Positions 17,117-25,884 are shown, numbered from the stretch's first letter. The stretch is DNA of 64,000 nt from PNAI01 sp035501735 (GCA_035501735.1 DATJVR010000064.1:62001-126000), one strand, 5' to 3'. The notes: generated from the sequence alone by a model not told the origin. Program-made: numbers and translations.

Positions 17117-17364
17117 CATTGAGCTAATTTTTCGGCCCGATAACAAATGCCTGAGAATTTGCGCGGAGGACAATGAGGCTACTTTAGCTGCCTATATATA
17201 AAGTTTGAGTAGCGACTGGTGAGCCTTCATTGAGTGGACCGATGAAGTGCCAATTCGCGGTTTGTCGCCAAACGCTGGCACGAACGGCTTCGAAACGGGT
17301 GGTCCCGCTGACGCATCCCGTTCTCTTTTCGAAGACTCTATTCCTGATCAGATCGCGTTCCGCA
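17117..17364. other. Convergent intergenic region
   Basis: About 250 bases between the ends of the plus-strand Kazal-like gene and the minus-strand secreted protein. It is AT-rich in places (TATATATAAAG near 17192) and no gene is supported. Confidence 0.5.
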
Positions 17365-18951
17365 TCACTTGCGTGGTGCACGATGCAAATCTTCAAAAAA
17401 TGGCGAAGGCGATAAACTATCTCTCACGTAGCGGGAATATCTTTCCAAAATTTTATATTCCGCGGTCTCCTGGCTTTGTTGTTGTGTTTCTTCTGCGGCG
17501 ATGACTTGTTCGGGACCTACGAACTGAGGAACAGCCTGCGCCAAATCTTTGCAGGCGTCCGCCGGCGGCGGGGTCGGACTTGAGTCGCATTCTTCAAGCC
17601 AGCTGCGCGCAGTTATTATTCTCAGGTAGCTATTAATCAAATCGGCAATTCGCCTCAGCCTCTCCCTGTGGTCGGGAACATTCAAGCCGCCTGTCGGCTC
17701 AAAGTTGCGCATGCCCGGAATCACTAGACCACTCAGCGCAGGCAATCCGAGCGGATTAATCGTCGCGACGCAATCTCGCCAGCCTCGGATTGGATCTTCG
17801 GCCGGATCGTATTTCGTGAATAGGAAAAGTTGAGGATATTTATCTAAGAGCGGCGTGTTCGGCGTCTTTTTCAAATACCCGTAAACGTTTCGAACAGGCG
17901 CGTCTCTCGGACATTCCCCCGGAGCCTGAGCCTGCTCTTCAAAAAATTCCCGACGGTATCGCACGTTCGATCCCAAATAGATGCCCGTCGGGAACCCATC
18001 ACCATACCCTCTGCCGCCTTCCAATATGTTTGTCACAGCGAGCCATCTATAATATCTGGGCCTGGATCGACGCTGCTTGCTAAAATTTTCCGCCTCTCGG
18101 TTGAAATAGCTCTCACTATTAGCGGCAAGCCATACCGCATATGCTCGCGCGGACATTTGCGCGGACACAAGACGTGGGTCCTGTGTTCGGATGCAATTGA
18201 ATACATACTGATAAACGACATACCCCCTCGCGCCTGTTAGAAATCCGGCATCTACGCCCCATTGGGCAAGCTCGAAATTGTAATTCAAGACCCGTTCCGC
18301 AAGAATCACGAGTTCCTTGTAATTGAACAACACAGGAGCATTTTCAGAACGATACGAACCTTGCGTGTAAAAATACTGCGACAGGATTTCAACGATACGT
18401 CTGATGGCGTGATCGCTAAGGGCCGTCAACTCGGATTTTCGCAGGGGCGAAAGCCGCCGGTTGTTTGGACGAAATGGGCTGTTGTCCAAAAGGCTGTCAC
18501 TATATTTGTGAAATTCGATTGCGGTGGTGACTTTCAAGTTCATGGGGCTGATCAGCGGGATCAGAGCCGGGTCGCAGATCGGGAATGGACTTGAGGTGCC
18601 GGCAAGTCCTAGGCCTTTGACGAGTTCGAGCAGCGCTTTCACGGCCTCGCAATGAGGCGCAAGCTGCAGCTGCGGGTCGGGGCTGCCACACTGACTTAAG
18701 CTTTCCAAAAGAGCATCCAGCTCGCTAGCGCGATTTTCAACTGGCCCCACCGGCCGCTGTGCCTTCTCTGTGAGAGGCGGTCCCCTTCGTTCTTCCCGAA
18801 TGTCCGGCGAAGTCGGCAGAGGTGCTCCTGATGGCGGTGCCGAAGGGGTCGCACTCGGTGCTGTTGTTTCGGCGTTCACAAAGCCGACCAGACACGCACC
18901 TGCGAGACCACCGGACAGAAGCAGAATTAGCGCAGTTCGACGGATAATCAC
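17365..18951 (-). CDS. Large secreted or lipid-anchored hypothetical protein
   Basis: A 528-residue protein that I do not recognise. The N-terminus is a signal sequence (MIIRRTALILLLSGGLAGACLVG). LAGAC resembles a lipobox, so lipidation at Cys20 is possible. A Pro/Ser/Thr-rich linker follows (about 27-70), then a globular region with many Tyr, Arg and paired cysteines (PICDP, FNCIRTQD, GECPRDA, WRDCVATIN, EECDSS, DACKD). Codon use is less GC-rich than in the neighbours. It is a single gene with no recognisable operon partner. Possibly acquired; function open. Confidence 0.7.
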   Translation of the reverse strand: MIIRRTALILLLSGGLAGACLVGFVNAETTAPSATPSAPPSGAPLPTSPDIREERRGPPLTEKAQRPVGPVENRASELDALLESLSQCGSPDPQLQLAPHCEAVKALLELVKGLGLAGTSSPFPICDPALIPLISPMNLKVTTAIEFHKYSDSLLDNSPFRPNNRRLSPLRKSELTALSDHAIRRIVEILSQYFYTQGSYRSENAPVLFNYKELVILAERVLNYNFELAQWGVDAGFLTGARGYVVYQYVFNCIRTQDPRLVSAQMSARAYAVWLAANSESYFNREAENFSKQRRSRPRYYRWLAVTNILEGGRGYGDGFPTGIYLGSNVRYRREFFEEQAQAPGECPRDAPVRNVYGYLKKTPNTPLLDKYPQLFLFTKYDPAEDPIRGWRDCVATINPLGLPALSGLVIPGMRNFEPTGGLNVPDHRERLRRIADLINSYLRIITARSWLEECDSSPTPPPADACKDLAQAVPQFVGPEQVIAAEETQQQSQETAEYKILERYSRYVRDSLSPSPFFEDLHRAPRK

Positions 18952-19286
18952 GAAGCCCCCCGCGCGATATAATTTGATTGTAATCGTAGCCGTTATGTTA
19001 CGAAAAATGCTCCGATAAACGAAGAGCTAGAAATTTTTAGTCCAAGTGGTGTGGCAAGGCCGCCACGATCACACACATTGCAAGCGTTCACGCTCAGCCC
19101 AACTAAGCCTTTGTAAAGCCAAGAGATCACTGAAAAGGGGATACTCAACATCCAAACATGTCGCATCGGCCAGCAAACGCTGAGATGTCGACAATGCGGC
19201 CGCTGCCTCAGTTCAGGGATGCTCGTCATTTGACCGATGCCGTGCTTCTATGATTGCGAGCTTCCATCCCAAGGAGGAGGATGCAA
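18952..19286. other. Intergenic region, no gene seen
   Basis: About 335 bases between divergent genes. Short minus-strand frames (for example 18993-19229) have no ribosome-binding site and no recognisable protein. It must contain the promoters of the large secreted protein and of the small protein at 19287. Confidence 0.5.
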
Positions 19287-19481
19287 ATGAATGAGTTGGT
19301 CTACCTGTTTTTGATCGTTGCAGGTTCCCCAGTCGCTCATATCGGCACGTACTCGCAAATGGAGGCATGTAGGGCGGCGGTCGCAAGAGCCTGGACTCCG
19401 AAAGGACCGGCAGCCGACCAGACATGGGGATTTTTATGCATTCACGCGAGCGACAAAGCGATTCCACCTCCGAAAGATTAG
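19287..19481 (+). CDS. Small hypothetical protein, possibly exported
   Basis: A 64-residue protein starting MNELVYLFLIVAGSP, with a hydrophobic first 16 residues and two cysteines later (EACRAAVARAW, GFLCIHASD). The start at 19287 is preferred over ATG 19281, because the strong AAGGAGGAGG lies at proper spacing only for 19287. It looks like a short periplasmic protein held by one disulfide. No family is recognised. Confidence 0.6.
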   Translation: MNELVYLFLIVAGSPVAHIGTYSQMEACRAAVARAWTPKGPAADQTWGFLCIHASDKAIPPPKD

Positions 19482-19596
19482 GCGGTTCGTTCCGCCGATG
19501 TCTATCGGCGCCGCGTTGATGCGCATGACAACAGTGAAGAATGTCTATAAAAATTTCATCACGGTCGGACTGCCAACGGCCGCCTGGGAGGATGCG

Positions 19597-20556
19597 ATGT
19601 TCATAATCCTACGTGCACTCGTGATCGGTCTTGTGTTGCTGGCGGTTCCAGCCGGCGCCGCCGAGAAACTTCGCGTCGGCAAGGCCGTCGCATTTGCCTG
19701 GACCTTCACTCCGCTCGATGTCGGCATCCAGACCGGACAGTTCGCCAAGCACGGGCTTGAGATCGAAGAATCGGCCTCCGCCGGCGACGCCAAGCTTCAG
19801 CAGGCGCTGGCTGCTGACGGCCTGGACATCGGTATCGGCAGCGGGCCCGGCATGGCGTTCGTCGTCAAGGGTTCGCCCGTGAAGGCCGTCGCCGCCATGG
19901 CGGGAATTCCGAAGAACATGGCCGTGATGGTCGGCTACAATTCGCCGATCAAGACCGTCGACGATCTCAAAGGCAAGAAGCTCGGTTGCACCACCGTCGG
20001 TTCGCTTACGGACTGGATCGGCAAGCGCATCGGCGCGCTCAAGGGCTGGGGACCGGACGGCATCACCATGGTGCCGATCGGCGGCATGCCGCCGGCGCGC
20101 GCGGCCATCAAGACCAATCAGATCGACGGCTATATCGGCGCGCTTGAAACCGGCTACGCGCTGGAGGAGGCCAAGGAATGGCGCGTCGTCACCACAGCTA
20201 CGCCATTTGTGGACCATTTCATCACGCACGTCTTCTTCGTGCGCGAGGACGTCATCGCGAAGCGACCCGAGGCAGTGCGCGCCTTTCTCCAGGGCTGGTT
20301 CGACACCATCGCCTTCATGAAAGCCAACAAGGACAAAACCGTCGAAATCACCGCCAAGGTGCTCAATTACCCCCCAACGGTGATCGCCCGTGCCTATGAC
20401 GAACAGATCGGCATTTTTTCGCAGGACGGCACATTCGATCCAAAAGCCGTCGCGGTGCTCAAGCAGTCGTTCATCGAAATGGGACTGCTCAAGGAGATTC
20501 CCGACGACAAGGCCATGTTCACGACGCAGTTCGTACCGGTGAAGACCGGCAAGTAG
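19597..20556 (+). CDS. ABC transporter substrate-binding protein, NitT/TauT type
   Basis: A 319-residue periplasmic binding protein. The signal peptide spans residues 1-21 (ending PAGAAEK). The NMT1/SsuA-type fold is visible from LRVGKAVAFAWTFTPLDVGIQTGQFAKHGLEIE, the IGSGPGMAFVVKG loop, DDLKGKKLGCTTVGSLTDW and the second lobe with VFFVREDVIAKRPEAVRAFLQGW. GGAGG precedes the ATG at 19597; longer readings from 19318 lack a signal sequence. It stands alone without permease or ATPase genes. It could serve the incomplete importer at 5173-7552, which lacks a binding protein (inference). Confidence 0.88.
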   Translation: MFIILRALVIGLVLLAVPAGAAEKLRVGKAVAFAWTFTPLDVGIQTGQFAKHGLEIEESASAGDAKLQQALAADGLDIGIGSGPGMAFVVKGSPVKAVAAMAGIPKNMAVMVGYNSPIKTVDDLKGKKLGCTTVGSLTDWIGKRIGALKGWGPDGITMVPIGGMPPARAAIKTNQIDGYIGALETGYALEEAKEWRVVTTATPFVDHFITHVFFVREDVIAKRPEAVRAFLQGWFDTIAFMKANKDKTVEITAKVLNYPPTVIARAYDEQIGIFSQDGTFDPKAVAVLKQSFIEMGLLKEIPDDKAMFTTQFVPVKTGK

Positions 20557-20579
20557 CGGCGGAACCTTCGGCCGCCTTA

Positions 20580-21056
20580 TCAATACGACGGGTCACATCG
20601 CGTCATCCAAAAAGTCTTGGCGGATTTAAAGTCCGCCCGGATTTCGTCGGTCAGATCGACCGCGACATACACCGGACCGCTGTCGGATTCGGCCACCCCG
20701 AACGCGGCGCGAATCAATTCGCCGCGCATATTGGTCAAAAAGAAGACGGCAACGCCCGGCTCCAGGCGATGACCCATGACCAAGAACACCGACTGGGGCT
20801 CAGCTTGCTCGAGGCGTCCGCAAGGTTCCAATTGCGCCGCCAGCATTTCGGCTCCCTCGGACATGAAGACAAGCGGCCCCTTCAGCTGAAAGAGCTCGAA
20901 CAGTTTCGTGCTGTCGGATCGTATGCCCTGCTCGCATATGGCTTTGGCCAATCCGAGGAGCGGCCTTTGCTCGTCCGCCAGCGCGCGGGGGCCGACGAGC
21001 AGAACGCCGATAGCGAAACATATCCCGATTATGGCTTTCTCGATTCGTCCACTCAT
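20580..21056 (-). CDS. Exported hypothetical protein
   Basis: A 158-residue protein with a signal sequence (MSGRIEKAIIGICFAIGVLLVGPRALA-DE). The mature part contains cysteines at KAICEQG, EPCGRLEQ and TRCDPSY and a predicted mixed alpha/beta region. The start has GGGGAG upstream. It ends 23 bases from the end of the convergent binding-protein gene. No family is recognised; periplasmic location is the only firm inference. Confidence 0.7.
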   Translation of the reverse strand: MSGRIEKAIIGICFAIGVLLVGPRALADEQRPLLGLAKAICEQGIRSDSTKLFELFQLKGPLVFMSEGAEMLAAQLEPCGRLEQAEPQSVFLVMGHRLEPGVAVFFLTNMRGELIRAAFGVAESDSGPVYVAVDLTDEIRADFKSAKTFWMTRCDPSY

Positions 21057-21228
21057 AACATGCTCCCCTGTTGATGCTCACCATAGGCGATCGGGGGCGC
21101 ACGTCTTTGATCTGGCGCAAACGTCACTTTTGGATTGTCTTGATCGGCGGCATGAACCGCAGGCCCGCCGGGCGGTTGCCGTTCCTGCGGCACAGAAATG
21201 CCCGCCCGGCCAGCGTGGGTCTGCTCGG

Positions 21229-21711
21229 TCAGCGCACCAGAGGACGTAACACGGAATGGCGCTCGGCCAAGCCGTGTCCTTCAATCCAACCATCAAGTCC
21301 GAGCACGTGGCCGGCCCGCTTGTATATCAGGTAGCCGAGAACGCCGGCGTAGACGATGTGATAGTCGAGAATGAAGTTGTTCGTATTCTCGATGAACGGC
21401 CAATCCATGTGCGCCATCCAGTATGTCAGCATCAACGCCACCCCGAAGGTCGCGCTGATACGAACCATCAGGCCGGTAATCAGTGACAGACCGATCAACA
21501 GATGCCCATATTCCACCAGGAAAGTGGTGGTGGGCGCCATCATGGGTGTGGTGAAGATGGCGAACAGATCATGGAACGTTTTCGTGTGTTTCAGGAACCC
21601 GACGACGCTCCAGCTCGGATCGAAAACCTGATGGGAGGCTGCGTAGAGAAATGTCCATCCCATCGCAAATCGAAAAAAGACGACAAAGGCACGTTCAGCT
21701 GTCGGCATCAT
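21229..21711 (-). CDS. DoxX family membrane protein
   Basis: A 160-residue integral membrane protein of the DoxX/DoxD family, with about four helices. Landmarks are RFAMGWTFLYAASHQVFDP, LVEYGHLLIGLSLITGLMVRISA, and LTYWMAHMDWPFIENTNNFILDYHIVYAGVLGY. Family members accompany quinone-linked oxidoreductases and redox defence; a catalytic role of its own is not established. AAGGAG lies six bases before the ATG. A perfect FixK/FNR box is centred about 64 bases upstream (21769-21782), so low-oxygen induction is expected. Confidence 0.85.
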   Translation of the reverse strand: MMPTAERAFVVFFRFAMGWTFLYAASHQVFDPSWSVVGFLKHTKTFHDLFAIFTTPMMAPTTTFLVEYGHLLIGLSLITGLMVRISATFGVALMLTYWMAHMDWPFIENTNNFILDYHIVYAGVLGYLIYKRAGHVLGLDGWIEGHGLAERHSVLRPLVR

Positions 21712-21768
21712 GGCGGTCTCCTTATCAACGATTGTTTTGAAATATCGCGCCGCGCGAGCGGAGCCACC

Positions 21769-21782
21769 TTGATCAAAATCAA
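21769..21782 (-). promoter_or_regulatory. FixK/FNR box upstream of doxX-like gene
   Basis: TTGATCAAAATCAA, a complete TTGAT-N4-ATCAA palindrome. It lies between the Usp stop and the DoxX start, well placed for class II activation of the DoxX gene. Confidence 0.8.
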
Positions 21783-21803
21783 AAGTAAATGACTATCGGC
21801 ACT

Positions 21804-22631
21804 TCAGTGCGACAGGAAGGTTGGCACCGTCATCGAGGACAAGATGCCCCGTGTGGCACCCCCCAATACGAATTCCCGCAACCGCGAATGACCGTACCCA
21901 CCCATGACAATCAGGTCAGTCGAGGAATCGGCGGCATACGAAAGAATCGTGTTCGGCACATCGGTGTCGGGGGCAACAATCCGCTTCAGCTCGACGTTCA
22001 AGTCATGCCGCGCCAGATGATGCGCGATGTCGGCTCCTGAAATCTCGCCGCGGTTGTCATCTTTTGATGCGATCGTAATGACATCGATTTTCTTGCTGCG
22101 TTCAAGCAGCGGCTCCGCATCTGCGAACGCGCGTGCCGCGCTGCGGCTCCCGTCCCAGCAAAGCAGCACCCGATTGAGCGTTAAACCCTCCCGTTGAATA
22201 TAAGGGACAACCAGCACCGGACGTCCGGATCCAAACAGGGCACCTTCCACGATCAATTGCTGTACCGGATCGTCATTCTGCGGCTGGGCAATGATTGACA
22301 TGTCGTATCTGCGCGCCAAGCGCCCGAAGACATCGCCAACCCCGGCGGATGTTGCATCGATAACCCGTGACTCAGCGGTTATTCCCGCACCTTGCAGGGA
22401 CTTCTCGAACCTGGAGCTGACGGCCTTCGCGTTCTCCTCACATTCAGCCTGCAAGGTTGCAACGACTGATGCAGACACGCCATCAAACATGGATCCTGCC
22501 ACAAAAGGCTCAACTGCGAATGACACCGCGGTGAGGTGCGCATCGAGGGTCCTTGCAACCGATAGTGCATAGTCTGATGTCACGTCACGCCCGTTCGCAC
22601 TCGATAGATTGACGAGAATGTCTTTGATCAT
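21804..22631 (-). CDS. Tandem-domain universal stress protein
   Basis: A 275-residue protein with two Usp (ATP-binding alpha/beta) domains, about residues 1-145 and 155-275. The second ends with the nucleotide-binding GGYGHSRLREFVLGGATRGIL motif; the first has a weaker version (EGALFGSGRPVLVVP). It is the third gene of the minus-strand set receiver, cytochrome c, Usp, starting 24 bases after the cytochrome stop. Usp proteins of this type promote survival under energy or oxygen stress. The ATG at 22631 is used; a GTG three bases upstream is possible. Confidence 0.88.
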   Translation of the reverse strand: MIKDILVNLSSANGRDVTSDYALSVARTLDAHLTAVSFAVEPFVAGSMFDGVSASVVATLQAECEENAKAVSSRFEKSLQGAGITAESRVIDATSAGVGDVFGRLARRYDMSIIAQPQNDDPVQQLIVEGALFGSGRPVLVVPYIQREGLTLNRVLLCWDGSRSAARAFADAEPLLERSKKIDVITIASKDDNRGEISGADIAHHLARHDLNVELKRIVAPDTDVPNTILSYAADSSTDLIVMGGYGHSRLREFVLGGATRGILSSMTVPTFLSH

Positions 22632-22655
22632 CACCCGATCTCCGATTTAGGCCTC

Positions 22656-22997
22656 TCAGGGCTGCTGGATGGATCGCAAATATGAAAGGATCGCTCCCAC
22701 ATCGCGCGGCGAAAACACGAATTCCGGCATATCCGGGTGGCCTGTGTAAAGCCCTTCTCCCAAGGCCTCGGACAGGGAATCGATCGGATAGCGCTTCGAC
22801 AACTCTCGAAATGGTGGCGCCTCGCGATTTGGGCTGGTACCGCGACGGCCGGTCGCGTGGCACATCGAGCAATGTCGAGACAGAAGTCGCTCGCCGCGCC
22901 TCATCCCCGCACTCGAGTCCTGCGCAATCGCCGACGAGGCCCCCAGCAGAAGGGCCCCGGCGGCGATGAAATGAGCGACCTTGACTGTCTGGCGCAT
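22656..22997 (-). CDS. Small monohaem cytochrome c
   Basis: A 113-residue class I-type cytochrome c. The signal peptide ends near SAIA-QD (about residue 25). The haem site is CSMCH at residues 43-47, and the sixth ligand is probably Met90 in GHPDMPEF. It shares the pattern PPFREL-x-KYPI...EGLYTGHPDMPEF-x-F...AILSYLRSI with the two cytochromes at 27039 and 27551, so all three are paralogues. It lies ten bases behind the receiver gene and before a Usp gene, probably in one FixK-controlled transcript. The likely role is periplasmic electron transfer. Confidence 0.9.
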   Translation of the reverse strand: MRQTVKVAHFIAAGALLLGASSAIAQDSSAGMRRGERLLSRHCSMCHATGRRGTSPNREAPPFRELSKRYPIDSLSEALGEGLYTGHPDMPEFVFSPRDVGAILSYLRSIQQP

Positions 22998-23007
22998 GTG
23001 ATTGGAT

Positions 23008-23412
23008 TCAATGCGGACGCATCGGCCAGCGCGCGAGGGCCTGTTTGATTCCATCGAGAAGGATGCTGCCTAACAGTGGCTTTTCAACGATGGGAATGCC
23101 GAAGTCCTCGGCGCGTTGCTTTAAATCCCTGCTGGGATGCGTTGTTATGAGAATCGCCGGCGCCGATACCCTTCGATCGCGAAGCTGCTTGATGAGATCG
23201 ATGCCGGATATGCCCGGCAGCCTTTGATCGATGACGAAGCAACTGCAGTCCGGGATCGCCGACTCTTTCAACAGTTCCTCCCCATCCAGATAGGTCCGCA
23301 CGGAAAAGCCTTCCGTCTCAAGCGAAAACTTCAGGGATTTGCAAACCGCAACGTCATCGTCGACCACGATAATGGACCCGCTATCTGCCGTTTTTTTCGC
23401 CACTGCTTGCAT
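23008..23412 (-). CDS. Receiver-only response regulator
   Basis: A 134-residue stand-alone REC domain. The acidic pair is in IIVVDDDVAV, the phosphorylated Asp is at about residue 62 (VIDQRLPG), the Thr/Thr switch is in LITTHPS, and the conserved Lys is at about 111 (VEKPLLG). There is no output domain. It resembles the FixJ receiver, so it could act as a phosphate sink or a competing partner of FixL (inference). The start at 23412 was chosen because the FixK box at 23479-23492 lies inside the longer reading. First gene of the receiver, cytochrome c and Usp unit. Confidence 0.85.
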   Translation of the reverse strand: MQAVAKKTADSGSIIVVDDDVAVCKSLKFSLETEGFSVRTYLDGEELLKESAIPDCSCFVIDQRLPGISGIDLIKQLRDRRVSAPAILITTHPSRDLKQRAEDFGIPIVEKPLLGSILLDGIKQALARWPMRPH

Positions 23413-23478
23413 CGCGTTATAACTCGGGACATCGAAATACTTTTCAAGTTTAAGTAAGCGCGGTTGATCCAATGGGCT

Positions 23479-23492
23479 TTGATTTAGCTCAA
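23479..23492 (-). promoter_or_regulatory. FixK box upstream of receiver-cytochrome-Usp operon
   Basis: TTGATTTAGCTCAA matches TTGA-N6-TCAA. It is centred about 74 bases upstream of the receiver start at 23412 and would drive the three-gene unit under low oxygen. Confidence 0.7.
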
Positions 23493-23558
23493 AATACCGA
23501 ATGAAAAGGACGGCGGGCACAAGACACCTACTAATAGTGGCCGAAGCAGAGCGTGTCT

Positions 23559-24173
23559 TTAGTTGAGAATGTCGCCGACCAGCGCCATACGAACAAGATC
23601 GGACAGGCTGTTTGCCCCCATCTTTGTCATGACGTTTGCGCGGTAGATCTCGACCGTGCGCGGGCTGATCCCCAGATCGTAGGCGATGACTTTGTTTTGC
23701 TGACCGGCGACCAGTCCGTCCAAGACCTCCCTCTCCCGATTCGTCAGAGTCGCTAACTTCTCGTGTATCTCGGCATGACTAGCCTTGCGCGCAACGGTAT
23801 TGGCTTGCACATCCAATGCGTTCCGAATGGCGGTCAGCAGGACTTCGTCGTCAAACGGCTTCTCGAGGAAATCCGCCGCTCCATTTTTCATGGCTTCGAC
23901 TGCAAGCGCGATGTCGCCATGGCCGGTGATCACGATGACCGGCAGCGCAACATTGAGCTGACGGAGGCGTTTCAAAAGCTCGATTCCCGTCATACCAGGC
24001 ATTCGAACATCGGTTATGATACACCCTGTCCCGAGCTTCGGAAGCGCTTCAAGAAATGGCGCAGCGGCCTCAAACAATTGCACTTCGATTTTAGCGGCGC
24101 GTAGCAGGAAACCCAGCGATTTCCGCATCGCCTCATCGTCGTCGATCACATAGACGATGTTGTCAGCCGGCAT
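23559..24173 (-). CDS. fixJ: Response regulator FixJ
   Basis: A 204-residue two-domain regulator. The receiver has VIDDDEAMRKSL, phosphorylated Asp55 (IITDVRMPGMTG), TGHGDI and the Lys of LEKPF. The C-terminal LuxR/FixJ helix-turn-helix reads LTNREREVLDGLVAGQQNKVIAYDLGISPRTVEIYRANVM across about residues 140-180. It overlaps fixL by 11 bases and is translated after it. FixJ phosphorylated by FixL activates fixK promoters in rhizobia; the divergent fixK at 25885 is the obvious target. Confidence 0.93.
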   Translation of the reverse strand: MPADNIVYVIDDDEAMRKSLGFLLRAAKIEVQLFEAAAPFLEALPKLGTGCIITDVRMPGMTGIELLKRLRQLNVALPVIVITGHGDIALAVEAMKNGAADFLEKPFDDEVLLTAIRNALDVQANTVARKASHAEIHEKLATLTNREREVLDGLVAGQQNKVIAYDLGISPRTVEIYRANVMTKMGANSLSDLVRMALVGDILN

Positions 24174-25713
24174 TGCCCATTTCCTCCTCGGATACCCGCC
24201 GTAACGTGAAACTAAATATTGTGCCGCCCCCTGGATTCGATTCCGCCCATATTCGACCGCCGTGCGCCTCGATGATGGTGCGCGAAATCGACAGCCCTAC
24301 CCCCATTCCATGTTTTTTTGTCGTAACGAATGGCTGAAAAAGCTGGTCGACCAAGACTGGCGCAAGTCCTGTGCCCGTATCGGCGACCGCAACCTTCAGC
24401 AAGTCCACCTCGGCCGGGTCGATCGTTATCAGAAGCTCCCGCCGATCGCATTCGTACATGGCTTCAATGGCATTCCTCATCAAATTGAGGAGAACCTGTT
24501 GGATTTGAACCCGATCGGCAAGCACCAAATCGTTGTCTCTGCTGAACTGGAAGCGCACGCGAATATCATGGTCTCTGGCGCCCACAAGTGCGAGCGCACT
24601 TGCTTCCTCGACCAGCTTGGTGAGGCTTTCAATCCGCCGCTCGCTCTCGCCGCGGGCGACAAAATCGCGCAAGCGACGCACAATCTGGCCGGCGCGCAGC
24701 GCCTGCTCGGCGGCGCTGTCCATGGCCTCCCGCATCATGCCGGATTGCTCATCCTTGCTTGACTCGAGCAGACGCCGCGCGCCCTTCATGTAATTCGCGA
24801 TGGCAGATAACGGTTGATTGAGTTCGTGCGCGAGCGTCGAAGCCATTTCACCCATCGCGGTCAAGCGTGAAACATGGACCAATTCCGATTGCAGCTCCTG
24901 CAATCGAGCCTCGGTCTTTTGCCGCTCGGTCAGGTCACGGATAAAGCCCGTGAAAAAGCGTTGATTGCCTGACTTCATCTCGCCGACCGCGAGTTCCATG
25001 GGAAATGTCGAGCCATCCTTGCGCTCACCCACAACCACGCGGCCGATGCCGATGATTCGCTTTTCGCCGGTCTGCAAATATCGCAACAGGTAGCGGTCGT
25101 GGCTTTCTCGATACGGAGAGGGCATCATCATTTTCACATTCTTGCCCAGCACCTCCGCAGCTTCATAACCGAGCAGCCGCTCGGCTGCCGTGCTGAACGA
25201 TTGCATGATCCCGCGCTCGTCGATGACGATCATTGCATCGGGCACCGTATCGAGAATCGATTTCAAATGGGCTTCACGCGCTGCCGCGATTTGAATACTC
25301 GATACCGATTGCTCTCGCGCAATTCGAAGTCGTTCTCCGAACCAGGCAATCCCAAGACCGAGCACCAAGAAAGTTACGGCCCGCGCGACATCGACGACAA
25401 ACAATGGGGACCTGGAGTCGAGCAAACTCGAATATTCACCCGTCGACCACAAATGCAGGACGAGACTTAGTACCGTGACCAAAAGGCCGGGCCCCCACCC
25501 GCCCAGGATTCCGGCAACCAGCACCGGCGGCATCAAAAAAAGATAGAGCGCCTGGCTGCCAAGGGTGGGTGCGAGCAGTGCTCGGAGAATGAATACAACG
25601 GCCAAGAACCCAAGTGCCAACACGTAGGATGCGCCCGGCCATTTGAGCGCACGCTGAAGAGGGGTCTCCAGCGGGGGGGCCGCATTTCCTGATCCAAGTA
25701 CCAGATCAGCCAT
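24163..25713 (-). CDS. fixL: Oxygen sensor histidine kinase FixL
   Basis: A 516-residue kinase. About four N-terminal membrane helices (residues 30-125) are followed by a PAS domain (about 145-265), HisKA (280-345) and HATPase (390-510). The haem proximal ligand is His205 in YRESHDRYL, and Arg225 in GIGRVVVG stands 20 residues later, the same spacing as His200/Arg220 of Bradyrhizobium FixL. The phospho-acceptor is His296 (LAHELNQPL). The N-box is LMRNAIEA and the G-boxes ADTGTGLAP and MGVGLSISR. Binding of O2 to the haem should shut the kinase off. Divergent from fixK; GAGG precedes the ATG. Confidence 0.95.
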   Translation of the reverse strand: MADLVLGSGNAAPPLETPLQRALKWPGASYVLALGFLAVVFILRALLAPTLGSQALYLFLMPPVLVAGILGGWGPGLLVTVLSLVLHLWSTGEYSSLLDSRSPLFVVDVARAVTFLVLGLGIAWFGERLRIAREQSVSSIQIAAAREAHLKSILDTVPDAMIVIDERGIMQSFSTAAERLLGYEAAEVLGKNVKMMMPSPYRESHDRYLLRYLQTGEKRIIGIGRVVVGERKDGSTFPMELAVGEMKSGNQRFFTGFIRDLTERQKTEARLQELQSELVHVSRLTAMGEMASTLAHELNQPLSAIANYMKGARRLLESSKDEQSGMMREAMDSAAEQALRAGQIVRRLRDFVARGESERRIESLTKLVEEASALALVGARDHDIRVRFQFSRDNDLVLADRVQIQQVLLNLMRNAIEAMYECDRRELLITIDPAEVDLLKVAVADTGTGLAPVLVDQLFQPFVTTKKHGMGVGLSISRTIIEAHGGRIWAESNPGGGTIFSFTLRRVSEEEMGNAG

Positions 25714-25884
25714 GAAATCCTCGATCGAATCCTGCTGCTAGCGCTCCAAGGCCTTAAAAATCAACAAATAAATCAACAACGCCCGGAGAGCTAGACCTCC
25801 GGTGAATCCCGTAGGGACAATATCTGAATATTCGCTCTCAATGTCTGCGGATAATCATACGTCAACAAAATCAAGGAGCGAGCC
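25714..25884. promoter_or_regulatory. Divergent fixL/fixK promoter region
   Basis: 171 bases between the fixL and fixK starts. It contains the element at 25808-25833 that is repeated before the second fixK gene. No full FixK box is present, so direct FixK autoregulation is not indicated. Confidence 0.6.
25808..25833 (+). promoter_or_regulatory. Conserved fixK upstream element, copy 1 (candidate FixJ site)
   Basis: A 26-bp element containing CCCGTAGGGAC followed by TATCTGAAT, ending 51 bases before the fixK ATG. It matches copy 2 at 50632-50657 at 22 of 26 positions, while the surrounding DNA does not align. The inverted CCC-NTA-GGG core may be a regulator-binding site. Confidence 0.55.

Noticed and set aside
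20557..20579. GCGGC...GCCGC inverted repeat between convergent genes as a terminator
   Set aside because: The stem is only five base pairs and no T-run follows.
23413..23520. 36-residue extension of the receiver protein
   Set aside because: The FixK box at 23479-23492 lies inside it and the extension has no receiver sequence.
25768..25880. Repeated AATCAACA sequences in the fixL-fixK intergenic region as FixK sites
   Set aside because: They are direct single half-sites without the palindromic partner at N6.
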